Source: Deltaproteobacteria bacterium
GTDB lineage: Bacteria > Desulfobacterota > Desulfuromonadia > Desulfuromonadales > BM103
Reading direction: 5' to 3'
DNA: 64,000 bases
Assembly (NCBI GenBank): GCA_024279915.1
Contig: JAJRRB010000092.1
Span: forward strand, 27,715-91,714
The position numbers and the translations under genes were made by a program. Under the pieces are notes generated by a model, which did no database searches, was not told the origin of the DNA, and worked only from the letters and a program-made list of their open reading frames with translations. Below, piece by piece: positions 16,760 to 26,071 of the stretch. The stretch's first letter is position 1, and each line of letters opens with the position of its first letter.

Positions 16760-19700
16760 ATGAAATTACAAGAGCTTCTCTCAAAATCTCTGTTTCTTGA
16801 TCTCGAAACCACCCTTGAAGGTAAAATCTTCAAAATCGGTGCTGTTTTTCAGAGTCATACTTTTCAAAAACAAGGACGATTCAAGCTTGCAGAAGCTCTG
16901 TCTGAGCTTGACCAGTTTGGTGCTGATGCCACCTATGTGCTTGGGCACAATATCTTAGGCCACGACTTACCACTACTGGAGAGTGTTTCCCCTCAACTTG
17001 AATTGCTGAAAAAACCGGTCATCGACACACTTTATCTTTCCCCCTTAGCTTTTCCGGAAAACCCCTATCACCGCCTGGTCAAAGACTACAAGCTGGTTCG
17101 TCAATCAATAAATGATCCGGTAGCCGATGCTCAGCTCTCCGCCTCTATTTTTGCGGATCAATGGGAGGCGTTTGAGCAGCTTCAACAACAAAGCCCCCAA
17201 GTCCTCGATTTCTACCGGTTCTGTTTTGCAAATGCTGATGAAGCTTCATTGAAATGGGAAGGTTTATCCGAGGTGTTTAAGAGCCTTGGCGCTCAGAAGG
17301 TAGAGCTTGAAAATTCACAAAGGGTGCTCATTGAAGTTACAGATGGAAAAGTCTGTAAGTCTGCGCTGAGGACCGTCGCTAAACAATATGTCTGGGACCC
17401 TGAAGAATGCGCAGCCCTTGCTTACTGCGTCGCCTGGCTAAGAGTCTCAGGCCACAATTCTGTATTGCCACCCTGGGTCAGAAAGGAATTCCAGAAGACC
17501 GTTCCAATCTTGAGGCAATTGCGAGACGTCTCCTGTGAAGATCCGAGTTGTGAATACTGCAAGTTGAATCACGACCCGGTCGGGCAATTGGAACGCTATT
17601 TCGGATTCTCTGCCTTTCGTCCCTCTCCATCAGCCTCCGATGGCTCAAGTTTGCAGGAAGGCATTGTGCGTCACGGCATGAACGACCAGTCACAGTTGGC
17701 GATTCTTCCCACAGGAGGGGGAAAGTCCCTCTGCTTCCAATTGCCTGCTTTGGTACGTAACTACCGTCGTGGCACCTTGACGATTGTCATCTCACCGTTG
17801 CAAGCCTTGATGAAAGATCAGGTTGATAATCTGGTCGCGAATACCGGAACACCCTTTGCTGCGGCACTCTATGGGATGTTGACCCCGCCGGAACGTGGGC
17901 AAGTTCTCGAATCGGTTCGCCTCGGCGATGTCGCCATTCTTTATGTTTCCCCTGAGCAGTTGCGTAACCGCACCTTCAAGGAAGTCATCAGTCAACGAGA
18001 GATCGGTTGCTGGGTCTTTGACGAGGCGCATTGTCTTTCAAAATGGGGACACGACTTCAGAACTGACTATCTCTACGCGGCTCGTTTTATCCGTGAATTT
18101 GCCAAAGAGCAGAAAGTCCCAATCCCTGCGATTACCTGCTTTACAGCAACGGCTAAAAAGGATGTATCAGAAGAGATTGTAGACCACTTCCAGAGTAACC
18201 TTGGCCGGGAACTACGTCTGTTCGAAGGTGGGGTAGACCGCAATAATCTGCAATTCGAAGTCCAGACAGTCAGCCGCGCGGAGAAAATGGAGCGTGTTTA
18301 CAATCTTCTTGACGAGCGGTTGGAATCTGATGGCGCGGCAGTGGTGTATGCCGCGACGCGTAAACAGACTGAAGATATCAACGAATATCTGGTACGCAAA
18401 GGCATCTCCTCTGCGGCATTTCATGCCGGATTGAAAACACCGATCAAAAAGAAGATCCAGGAAGATTTCATCGCTGGTGAGATTCAGGTGATTTGTGCAA
18501 CAAACGCCTTCGGTATGGGGATTGACAAGGAAAACGTGCGACTAGTTATCCACGCCGAAATCCCGGGATCATTGGAGAATTACCTTCAGGAGGCAGGCCG
18601 GGCAGGGCGGGATCAAAAAGTTGCCGAGTGCGTGTTGCTCTATGACGAAAAGGACATTGAAACTCAGTTCAAGATGGGGGCTTATTCCGAGCTAAGCCGA
18701 CGCGACATCGCGCAGATCCTGCGGGGCCTGCGGATGGCTAAAAAGAACAAGGATGGTGAAATTGTCATTACTACCGGAGAGATCCTTCGCAACGATAAAG
18801 TAGAAACCGGTTTTGATCAGTCGGACAATCAGTCTGATACCAAGGTCAAGACAGCCGTTTCTTGGTTAGAACGCGCTGGTTTCGTTGAACGTAACCATAA
18901 CAACACTGGAGTCTTCCAAGGTCGCCCGGCCGTACGTAATCTGGATGAGGGCCAAGAAAAAATATCCAAACTGGATTTACCGATAGTGACAAAGCGGCGC
19001 TGGATGGCGGTGCTTTCCGCGTTGATGAATGCCGATCCTGATGAGGGCTTAAGCGCGGATGAGTTAGCTGAATTGCCCGAATTCATAGATCCTCCTGAGC
19101 AAGCTGATGAGGGAAATTCTAGACATCAAATTTCGGACTCTCAACGTATTCTGAAAACTCTGAACGACATGGCAGAAGCAGGGTTGATTAAACGTGATCT
19201 ACTGCTTACTGCTATTGTTCGTTACAAGGTTGGCAATCACTCTGTGCTGGCTTTGGAGAAGGTCTGTGAGCTGGAGACGGCTCTACTGAAACTTCTTCAG
19301 GAAGAGGACCCTGACGCCGAGGGTTGGCTCCATTTTTCACCCCGACGTTTAAATCAGCGATTATTAGACCAAGGGTTTGTCTGCGTCCCAGAATTCCTGG
19401 TGTCCATATTGAAAAGTCTGGCAGGAGATGGCAGAGGGTTAGCTGGGCAGCGAGGTAGTTTGGAACTGGGTTATCAAAGTGCCGATCATCACCGAGTCAA
19501 ATTACATCGCGACTGGGAAGCATTAATCAAAACTTCTCAGATACGTTCATCTCTAGCTGGAACCCTTCTTAAGGCAATCATCGACAAGGTCCCGGAGTCA
19601 ACGACACCTAGCGCAGAGATCCTTGTCGAGTTTTCTCTTGATGATCTTGTTGCGGCTCTGAAACAAGACCTCTTCCTCTCCGGCCAGGTAAAAAATGAAC

Positions 19701-21985
19701 TGGCAGCTATTGAGCGTGCTTTGATGTTCATGCATGAGCAAAAAGTCATTACCCTTCAGCAGGGGCTGGCTGTCTTTCGCCAGGCGATGACAATCCGGTT
19801 GCTTGAGCAGAAACGGCGCTACACTAAGGGGGATTACAGCCCCCTGGAGCATCATTACAAAGAGCGGATATTTCAGGTTCATGTAATGAATGAATACGCC
19901 CGGCTTGGTGTTGAGAAAATCAAGCAGGCTATTGGCTTGGTGACAAGTTACTTTGCGATGGATAAACGAGATTTTGTTCAACGCTTTTTCGCCGGACGCA
20001 AAGAGGTGCTCGATCGAGCGACCAGCCAGGATTCATTCCGGAGAATTGTCGATAACCTGGAAAATCCTGTTCAGATGGCCATTGTCTCTGCGCCGATCAA
20101 TGAAAACATGTTGATTCTGGCAGGCCCGGGATCGGGGAAAACCCGCGTGGTTGTGCATCGATGCGCCTATCTGTTGAGAGTCGAGCGAGTGCCTTCCCGG
20201 GGCATTCTCATTCTTTGTTTCAATCGACAGGCAGCAAGTTCACTGCGGCACCGACTTTGGGAACTGGTGGGTACCGATGCGATTGGCGTTACTGTGTTGA
20301 CCTACCATGGCCTTGCTATGCGTTTGACCGGGACATCCTTTGCCGACAGGTTAACTTCAGATGGGGATGAGGGCATCGATTTTAACGAACTCATTGATCA
20401 GGCCGTTCGCTTACTGAAGGGCGAAGAAGACCTTCCAGGCATGATACAGGATGAGTTACGTGATCGGCTGTTGTCTGGGTACCAGCATATCCTGGTTGAT
20501 GAATATCAGGACATCGATGAGCGGCAGTACGAACTCGTCTCAGCGATCGCAGGGCGAACGCTGGAGGATGAAGATGCCAAGCTGACCATAATGGCTGTTG
20601 GGGATGATGATCAGAACATCTATACCTTTCGCGGCACTAATGTCGCTTTCATCCGTCAATTTGAAAAGGACTATCAAGCAAAGTTCCATCACCTCGTGGA
20701 AAACTTTCGTTCTTCCGCCAATATCATTGCGGCCGGTAATGTTCATATTGCTCAAAACCGTGATCGGATGAAGATCGAGTATCCTATCCGAATCAATAAA
20801 GGGCGTGAACGTCTGGAACCTGGGGGGGATTGGACGCACCTTGACCCTTTCACCAAGGGGCGAGCCCAGATTCTTAAGGTTGCTGACTACAATTCCCAGG
20901 CGAATGTTCTGCTAGCTCAACTCGAAAAGTTGAAAAAGTGTGACCCGTCACTGAATTGGTCCGACTGTGCGGTTTTAGCCCGCAGACACGAAGAACTAGC
21001 AACGATTCGTGCCGCTCTTGAATACGCCGAGATACCTGTTGCTTATGTGCGTCAAGACTTGAGCTTACCGATCGGCAGGGTGCGTGAAATCCGGCAGTTC
21101 TTTGCTGCTCTGGAGCCATTACGAAATGAGCTGAGGCGTGCCAGTGATCTTGAAACCTTGCTCTCCGAGGTGGCTGGAACAAAAACCCTATCGCAAAACA
21201 CCTGGTGGAGCTTGCTGTCTGCTTGCCTGCAATCATGGCATGTCGAAACCGGGAATTCTGAGCTTCCGGTAAAACAGGCCATTGATTCACTGTGGGAAGA
21301 TTTGGTTGAGCAAAAGCGTGACCGGTTTATTGGTCGAGGTGTTTTCCTGAGTACCGTTCATGCCGCCAAGGGGACTGAGTTTGATCATGTCTTTGTTGCC
21401 GGTGGTAATTGGACTGCGAAAAAAGGGGAGGAAGAGGAAGAACGTCGGGCTTATTACGTTGCCATGACCAGGGCCAAGCTGACTCTGACTCTGTTTCAAC
21501 GTGATGATGAACCTAACCCGTATTCTGATGTATTAGAAAACAAACTTTCCGGTGATCAGTTAGTGACCCTGACTCCACAAATTCAGAAGCCGATACCAGC
21601 CTCTGTGTTACAGCGACGCTACGACACCATTGGACTGAGAGATGTTTATCTTGATTACGCCGGTCGTATGCCCTCGTCCATGACGGTTCATCATCATCTT
21701 GGCAAAATAGGGGTCGGTGACCTTGTGCAACTCAAGAGTTCTGACTCTAAATTGGAAGTCTGCAACTCGGCCGGGCATCCTGTTGCTGTGTTGTCAAAGG
21801 AAGCCAAGGACCGATGGTCGTCCTCTCTTCAAAACATTGAGAGCATCAGGGTCATTGCAATGATTGAACGCCGGTCAGATGATTCGAAAGATTCTGATTA
21901 CAGTAAACTACTCAAGGTTGATAGCTGGGAAGTGCCTGTGTTGGAGGTTGTTTGGTCTGGATTGCATCCTAATGCAGAGATGTAG
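16760..21985 (+). CDS. Exonuclease-RecQ-UvrD triple-fusion helicase (1741 aa)
   Basis: Three enzymes in one chain. Residues 1-150: DnaQ-like 3'-5' exonuclease with D14 and E16 (FLDLETT), D69 (GHNILGHD) and D123 (DPVADA); the usual motif-III His appears to be Asn. About 290-640: RecQ helicase with Walker A K322 (LPTGGGKS), DEAH 421-424, FRTDYLY and QEAGRAGRD. About 640-1080: winged-helix-like connector. About 1090-1600: SF1 UvrD/Rep helicase with A-GPGSGKT (K1127), DEYQD 1247-1251, GDDDQNIYTFRGT, ENFRSS, VHAAKGTEFDHVFV and YVAMTRAK. The C-terminus is unassigned. ATPase motifs of both helicases are intact. It lies 31 bases after the second HNH gene. Such a machine could unwind and degrade foreign or damaged DNA; function is inferred. 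Confidence 0.9.
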   Translation: MKLQELLSKSLFLDLETTLEGKIFKIGAVFQSHTFQKQGRFKLAEALSELDQFGADATYVLGHNILGHDLPLLESVSPQLELLKKPVIDTLYLSPLAFPENPYHRLVKDYKLVRQSINDPVADAQLSASIFADQWEAFEQLQQQSPQVLDFYRFCFANADEASLKWEGLSEVFKSLGAQKVELENSQRVLIEVTDGKVCKSALRTVAKQYVWDPEECAALAYCVAWLRVSGHNSVLPPWVRKEFQKTVPILRQLRDVSCEDPSCEYCKLNHDPVGQLERYFGFSAFRPSPSASDGSSLQEGIVRHGMNDQSQLAILPTGGGKSLCFQLPALVRNYRRGTLTIVISPLQALMKDQVDNLVANTGTPFAAALYGMLTPPERGQVLESVRLGDVAILYVSPEQLRNRTFKEVISQREIGCWVFDEAHCLSKWGHDFRTDYLYAARFIREFAKEQKVPIPAITCFTATAKKDVSEEIVDHFQSNLGRELRLFEGGVDRNNLQFEVQTVSRAEKMERVYNLLDERLESDGAAVVYAATRKQTEDINEYLVRKGISSAAFHAGLKTPIKKKIQEDFIAGEIQVICATNAFGMGIDKENVRLVIHAEIPGSLENYLQEAGRAGRDQKVAECVLLYDEKDIETQFKMGAYSELSRRDIAQILRGLRMAKKNKDGEIVITTGEILRNDKVETGFDQSDNQSDTKVKTAVSWLERAGFVERNHNNTGVFQGRPAVRNLDEGQEKISKLDLPIVTKRRWMAVLSALMNADPDEGLSADELAELPEFIDPPEQADEGNSRHQISDSQRILKTLNDMAEAGLIKRDLLLTAIVRYKVGNHSVLALEKVCELETALLKLLQEEDPDAEGWLHFSPRRLNQRLLDQGFVCVPEFLVSILKSLAGDGRGLAGQRGSLELGYQSADHHRVKLHRDWEALIKTSQIRSSLAGTLLKAIIDKVPESTTPSAEILVEFSLDDLVAALKQDLFLSGQVKNELAAIERALMFMHEQKVITLQQGLAVFRQAMTIRLLEQKRRYTKGDYSPLEHHYKERIFQVHVMNEYARLGVEKIKQAIGLVTSYFAMDKRDFVQRFFAGRKEVLDRATSQDSFRRIVDNLENPVQMAIVSAPINENMLILAGPGSGKTRVVVHRCAYLLRVERVPSRGILILCFNRQAASSLRHRLWELVGTDAIGVTVLTYHGLAMRLTGTSFADRLTSDGDEGIDFNELIDQAVRLLKGEEDLPGMIQDELRDRLLSGYQHILVDEYQDIDERQYELVSAIAGRTLEDEDAKLTIMAVGDDDQNIYTFRGTNVAFIRQFEKDYQAKFHHLVENFRSSANIIAAGNVHIAQNRDRMKIEYPIRINKGRERLEPGGDWTHLDPFTKGRAQILKVADYNSQANVLLAQLEKLKKCDPSLNWSDCAVLARRHEELATIRAALEYAEIPVAYVRQDLSLPIGRVREIRQFFAALEPLRNELRRASDLETLLSEVAGTKTLSQNTWWSLLSACLQSWHVETGNSELPVKQAIDSLWEDLVEQKRDRFIGRGVFLSTVHAAKGTEFDHVFVAGGNWTAKKGEEEEERRAYYVAMTRAKLTLTLFQRDDEPNPYSDVLENKLSGDQLVTLTPQIQKPIPASVLQRRYDTIGLRDVYLDYAGRMPSSMTVHHHLGKIGVGDLVQLKSSDSKLEVCNSAGHPVAVLSKEAKDRWSSSLQNIESIRVIAMIERRSDDSKDSDYSKLLKVDSWEVPVLEVVWSGLHPNAEM

Positions 21986-21996
21986 TGGAGAGGCCT

Positions 21997-22632
21997 ATGG
22001 AAGAAAATCGGGAACGTCGAGCTATTATCAATAAGCCTATGGTCGATTTTTACCAAACAAATGCCAAAGAGTATTTCGATTCCACAGCGCGAATTGATGC
22101 GACACCTTTTCTTCTGCCATTATCAAAAGAACTGCAACCCGGCGCATCCATCATGGATATTGGTTGTGGTTCCGGGCGTGACTTGAGGTGGCTTGCAACC
22201 CGAGGGTTCAACCCTACCGGGTTAGAACGCTCCCCAAGTCTGGCTGCCATGGCACAAGAATTCTCTGGTTGCCCGGTGATCGAAGGTGATTTCCTCATCT
22301 TCAATTTTGCCAATCTTTCCTTTGACGCTCTTCTCCTAGTTGGCGCTCTGGTTCATGTTGAGAGATCCCTTTTGCCAGAAGTCCTGCAACGGATCAGTGG
22401 AGCTTTAGCTGCGGATGGTTTGATCTATCTCACCCTTAAAGAGGGCACGGGGGAACGTGTCGCTGATGATGGCCGGGTGTTTACCCTTTGGTCTCAAGAG
22501 CAGCTGGAAGCAATATTTCGCAAGCTTCAATTCAAGGTGAAAGATTTTTCCCGTCAAGTATCAAAGCTGAGATCATCGGATGTCTGGCTCGGTTATCAGC
22601 TCAGCTCTGGAGAAAGCAATGACAGTCGTTGA
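21997..22632 (+). CDS. Class I SAM-dependent methyltransferase
   Basis: 211 residues. Motif I is MDIGCGSGRDLRWLATRG, motif II ends GLERSPSLA, and LLVGALVHVERSLLPEVL is typical of small-molecule or protein methyltransferases of the UbiE/Methyltransf_11 type. It lacks NPPY/DPPY, so it does not look like a DNA N6-adenine methylase, and a simple protective-methylation role is not supported. ATG 21997 has GGAGAGG upstream; GTG 21985 is an alternative. It starts 12 bases after the triple-fusion gene and its end overlaps the next gene by 14 bases, so it is firmly part of the operon. Confidence 0.85.
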   Translation: MEENRERRAIINKPMVDFYQTNAKEYFDSTARIDATPFLLPLSKELQPGASIMDIGCGSGRDLRWLATRGFNPTGLERSPSLAAMAQEFSGCPVIEGDFLIFNFANLSFDALLLVGALVHVERSLLPEVLQRISGALAADGLIYLTLKEGTGERVADDGRVFTLWSQEQLEAIFRKLQFKVKDFSRQVSKLRSSDVWLGYQLSSGESNDSR

Positions 22633-25600
22633 TCACGACTTACGCAATCTCCTGGCCCCGCAAGGGTTTTCCCATGTCAGAACCGTTGACTCCGGCTATA
22701 TCTATGCGGATGGCAAAGGAACCTGCATCATCATTGATGTGGGAATATGCAGTCTTGCCGAATACCAATATGTCGACTACACCAGCACCCAGAATTATCT
22801 GGTTCATCACTATGATCGACTCTTCCGCTTCCTTTATGATCCTGATGAACCGCTGGATAAACTCCTGAAAGAGATACAGTTCTTTCTTGATGGTGGTGAA
22901 GAAGTTGAGGCGATAAAACACTTTGGTCGCAATCGGACAGAACAGGATATTGATCCTACACGCCCGGAATCAACCTTTGAAGACGGTTTCATAGCAGCCT
23001 TCGGAGACTCTTTTCGTGGTTCTCTTGCCCGCGAGTTCCCCTATTATGATTGTGAGGGTAAACGTCGATTTGTCGATTATGTCTTGTTTGCAAAAGATGG
23101 CAAAATTGCCATCGAACTGAATGGTGAATCCTTTCATCATCCAGCGGCGATTGGTCCGAAGAGATATAGATCCCAGTTGTTCAAACAAAATTCACTTGCA
23201 GCAGACGGTTTCAAAACTTTTCGCTGGTCGCTGCGTGGCATGGCTGATCGAGAGAAGTTTGTACAGGAACTGCAGGTCTTCTTTGGTAATCCGTCAGCTT
23301 TCCTGTCACGGCCGCAATTCAGGCTGGATCGACAGCTTGCGACGATTGATCTTCATGAACACCAGATAGATGCCCTGGGACAGCTCGCCGAGGAACGAAA
23401 AAACGGTCGTCGTAATTTTCTTGTCGTCTTGCCTACGGGGACTGGCAAGACGGAAATTTTCATCAAGGACATTGAATCCTTTCTTTTGGCTGATTTGTCG
23501 TTCAAGGCCCTGATTCTGGTTCCCAGTCGTAAATTGCGTACCCAGATCATCGCCCGTCTCAAATTGCGGCTTCCCGGGCATCGTAGTCATATTGGCGATG
23601 ATTTATTCACTGCTGTCAGCTCTTTTGTCGTTGTGCAGACCTATACTTTTATGCACAGACACTATTACCAGGTTGAAGGTGGTCGATTCGATTATATTGT
23701 CGTTGATGAGGCCCACCATGCTGCGGCCGTTGGTCTGCGTCGGGTTCTGGAACATTTCAACCCTGAACATCTCATCGGTATGACCGCCACTCCAGTGCGT
23801 TTAGATAATCAAAAACTGGAAGAAATTTTTGGCGAATACGAGTCCTCTCTAAGCCTGGCAGATGCGGTTACCAAGGGTCTGGTGGCACCGATTCGATGTT
23901 TCAGGATCAAGTCCAATCTTGATCTTTCTGAGGTACGCTTTAATGGTCGTGAATATGTTAAAAGCGATCTTCAGAGAAGTCTGAATATCCCTTCTCGTGA
24001 TCAACTCATAGTTACAATGCTCAACAAGTATTTCAGCGGTTCTTTCAGTGATAAGCAAGGGGTGGTGTTCTGCGTCGATATTGCTCATGCTCGCAGGATG
24101 GCTGAGGCACTTAACAACGCTGGCATAACCGCTTTGGCAGGGGACGGTAAGGATCGACGACATGCTGATGCTGCTCAGCAAAAATATACGACAGGTGAAG
24201 TCCGTTTCCTGTGTGCCTGTGATCTGCTGACTGAAGGCTGGGATGCGCCTCAGACGCAGATTCTGGTAATGGCCAGGCCGACCTTTTCCAAGGTTCTGTA
24301 CACTCAGCAATTGGGACGCGGGCTGCGTCATTATTCTGGTAAAGAAGCTCTCTATGTGCTCGATGTTGTGGATAATTATGGAGCCAAACTTGTCCCTATG
24401 TCTCTGCATGCACTGCTTGGCGTTCGAACCTATTGTCCATTTGCCGACCTCATCATGACGGAGGCCACTTCCCCTCAGGACGAGATTATTACACTGGACG
24501 GTCTATACGAAGATATTCGCCGTATTGAACCGATAGATATCCTGACCTTTGATAGCTTGTATGGTGATTTCCTCAACGAGGAACAGTTGGCCCGGGAGCT
24601 TTTTGTCTCCACCGGGAGTGTTAAGGCGTGGCTGAAAAACAAATCTATTGCCCCTGATTACTCCCATCCATTCGGTCGGTCTACCTTGCATTTTTTCGAT
24701 CCCGAAAAGGTTGAAGCTATACGCGCCGCGAAGGGTTTGTCAGCTCATACCGCAGAGACACGCCGCCATGACTTTATGGAATTTCTTGAGAAGCGGGACT
24801 ACACTTTCTCCTATAAGATTATTTTTCTGCTGGCTTTTTTCAAAAACAGAAACCGCCGAGGCGAGGCAAGTTTACCAGAGGTGCTGGATCTTTATCAGCG
24901 GTTTTATCTTAAGATTTACCAGAGAGTCGGTCGCTGTGAAAAAAAGAAAAGCCCTTACAGTCGCGATGATTTTCTGGCTGATAGCGCTGAACTTCAAGCC
25001 AATTTACTCCGGAATCCTTTTGAGAAATTCGAGCGAAAAAGATTTTTCCACCATTGTCGGGATCTGAATTATATTGCCATTGATTCTGTGTTGCAGGAAC
25101 AGCTGACTAAAGAGGATTATCAATCCATCAGAACGCAGATGGTCGAAGATCTTCAGAAATATTTCAGCCAAATTGATATATCGCTCGAAGAGCAGGATTA
25201 TAGTTTCCTCTTGCCATCGAAAAATGATGAACAGCCGAAAAAGAGTGAGGCAACAAAGTTCAAATTTAACTTTATTGACAACCCAGCGGAAGCAGATCGT
25301 TTCTCCGATGTGATTCCGTTTTATTCGCTGGCGATAGCCGCTGGTTCTTTCCTTGAATCTTCATTGCCCCTGGAACCAGAAAGTTGGCTGGGAATGGCAG
25401 GTTTGACCGGACGTGCATCGTTTGATGTCTCCATGTTTGTAGCCCAGGTTCAGGGTAAATCTATGGAACCCATAATCCCGGCTGGTAGTTATTGTCTGTT
25501 CACCCGGAATGTTGCTGGTACGCGCCAGGGAAGGGTGGTTTTAGCTCGGCATGGTGGCCGGATAGATGAAGAATCAGGCGCGTCTTTCACCGTGAAGCGC

Positions 25601-25762
25601 TACCATAGCAAGAAACGAATTGATCCTGACTCGGAATGGGTTCACGAGAGTATTGTTTTAAGACCGGAAAATCCTGATTACGATGAAATTGTAATTCCGG
25701 AGGAAGAGGCTGCCGCTGGTGATTTCGCAATTGTTGCTTTTCTTGTTGAGGTGTTATCCTAA
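22619..25762 (+). CDS. Nuclease-SF2 helicase-S24 peptidase fusion (1047 aa)
   Basis: Residues about 120-230: a PD-(D/E)XK-like, Vsr/DUF559-type nuclease region with D153 (FVDYVLF) and E166-L-N (IAIELNGESFHHP). About 240-600: SF2 helicase with Walker A K277 (PTGTGKT), DEAHH 363-367, MTATPVR, TEGWDAPQT and QQLGRGLRHY. Residues about 900-1047: a LexA/UmuD-type S24 domain with Ser948 (QGKSMEPIIPAG), Lys993 (FTVKRY) and an Ala908-Gly909 bond (LAIAAGSF) just where such proteins cleave themselves. This would let RecA filaments, or another trigger, separate helicase from peptidase domain. ATG 22619 follows GGAGAAAG and overlaps the methyltransferase. Domain calls are strong; the switch is inference. 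Confidence 0.9.
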   Translation: MTVVDHDLRNLLAPQGFSHVRTVDSGYIYADGKGTCIIIDVGICSLAEYQYVDYTSTQNYLVHHYDRLFRFLYDPDEPLDKLLKEIQFFLDGGEEVEAIKHFGRNRTEQDIDPTRPESTFEDGFIAAFGDSFRGSLAREFPYYDCEGKRRFVDYVLFAKDGKIAIELNGESFHHPAAIGPKRYRSQLFKQNSLAADGFKTFRWSLRGMADREKFVQELQVFFGNPSAFLSRPQFRLDRQLATIDLHEHQIDALGQLAEERKNGRRNFLVVLPTGTGKTEIFIKDIESFLLADLSFKALILVPSRKLRTQIIARLKLRLPGHRSHIGDDLFTAVSSFVVVQTYTFMHRHYYQVEGGRFDYIVVDEAHHAAAVGLRRVLEHFNPEHLIGMTATPVRLDNQKLEEIFGEYESSLSLADAVTKGLVAPIRCFRIKSNLDLSEVRFNGREYVKSDLQRSLNIPSRDQLIVTMLNKYFSGSFSDKQGVVFCVDIAHARRMAEALNNAGITALAGDGKDRRHADAAQQKYTTGEVRFLCACDLLTEGWDAPQTQILVMARPTFSKVLYTQQLGRGLRHYSGKEALYVLDVVDNYGAKLVPMSLHALLGVRTYCPFADLIMTEATSPQDEIITLDGLYEDIRRIEPIDILTFDSLYGDFLNEEQLARELFVSTGSVKAWLKNKSIAPDYSHPFGRSTLHFFDPEKVEAIRAAKGLSAHTAETRRHDFMEFLEKRDYTFSYKIIFLLAFFKNRNRRGEASLPEVLDLYQRFYLKIYQRVGRCEKKKSPYSRDDFLADSAELQANLLRNPFEKFERKRFFHHCRDLNYIAIDSVLQEQLTKEDYQSIRTQMVEDLQKYFSQIDISLEEQDYSFLLPSKNDEQPKKSEATKFKFNFIDNPAEADRFSDVIPFYSLAIAAGSFLESSLPLEPESWLGMAGLTGRASFDVSMFVAQVQGKSMEPIIPAGSYCLFTRNVAGTRQGRVVLARHGGRIDEESGASFTVKRYHSKKRIDPDSEWVHESIVLRPENPDYDEIVIPEEEAAAGDFAIVAFLVEVLS

Positions 25763-25767
25763 ATTTC

Positions 25768-25792
25768 GGTGACACACACGGTGTGTGTCACC
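25768..25792. repeat. GTGACAC-type perfect palindrome
   Basis: Arms GGTGACACACAC and GTGTGTGTCACC meet around one base, five bases after the helicase stop. It could end the operon transcript although no U-run follows. Relatives lie at 4722, 6870, 28090 and 38256. The rest of the gap to 26071 begins with a GGGGTCGGACCCGACTAACT word (25821) shared with 27850 and 32011. Confidence 0.8.
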
Positions 25793-26071
25793 AGTTACAA
25801 TGCTTCCGGCAGTCGTAACTGGGGTCGGACCCGACTAACTGTATGATATTGTTCGATAAACCATGAAAATATGGCCATTAAAAGGCCTTAGAGGTATGTT
25901 TTTAGGGGTAAAATGGATTTTAAGGCAATTCCAGAAGATCGGGGATACGTCAGGTTAAGATGTGATGTGTGATTCTGATCCCGCTGGAAAATTATGGAAA
26001 GGTGAACCGATTTCTACTATGATGCCATAGTGTGATGTCTGGATATTGAATAAGTGAGGGTGGGTTAACTA

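Noticed and set aside
21997..22632. DNA adenine methylase protecting host DNA
   Set aside because: No NPPY/DPPY motif; fold pattern is that of small-molecule or protein methyltransferases.
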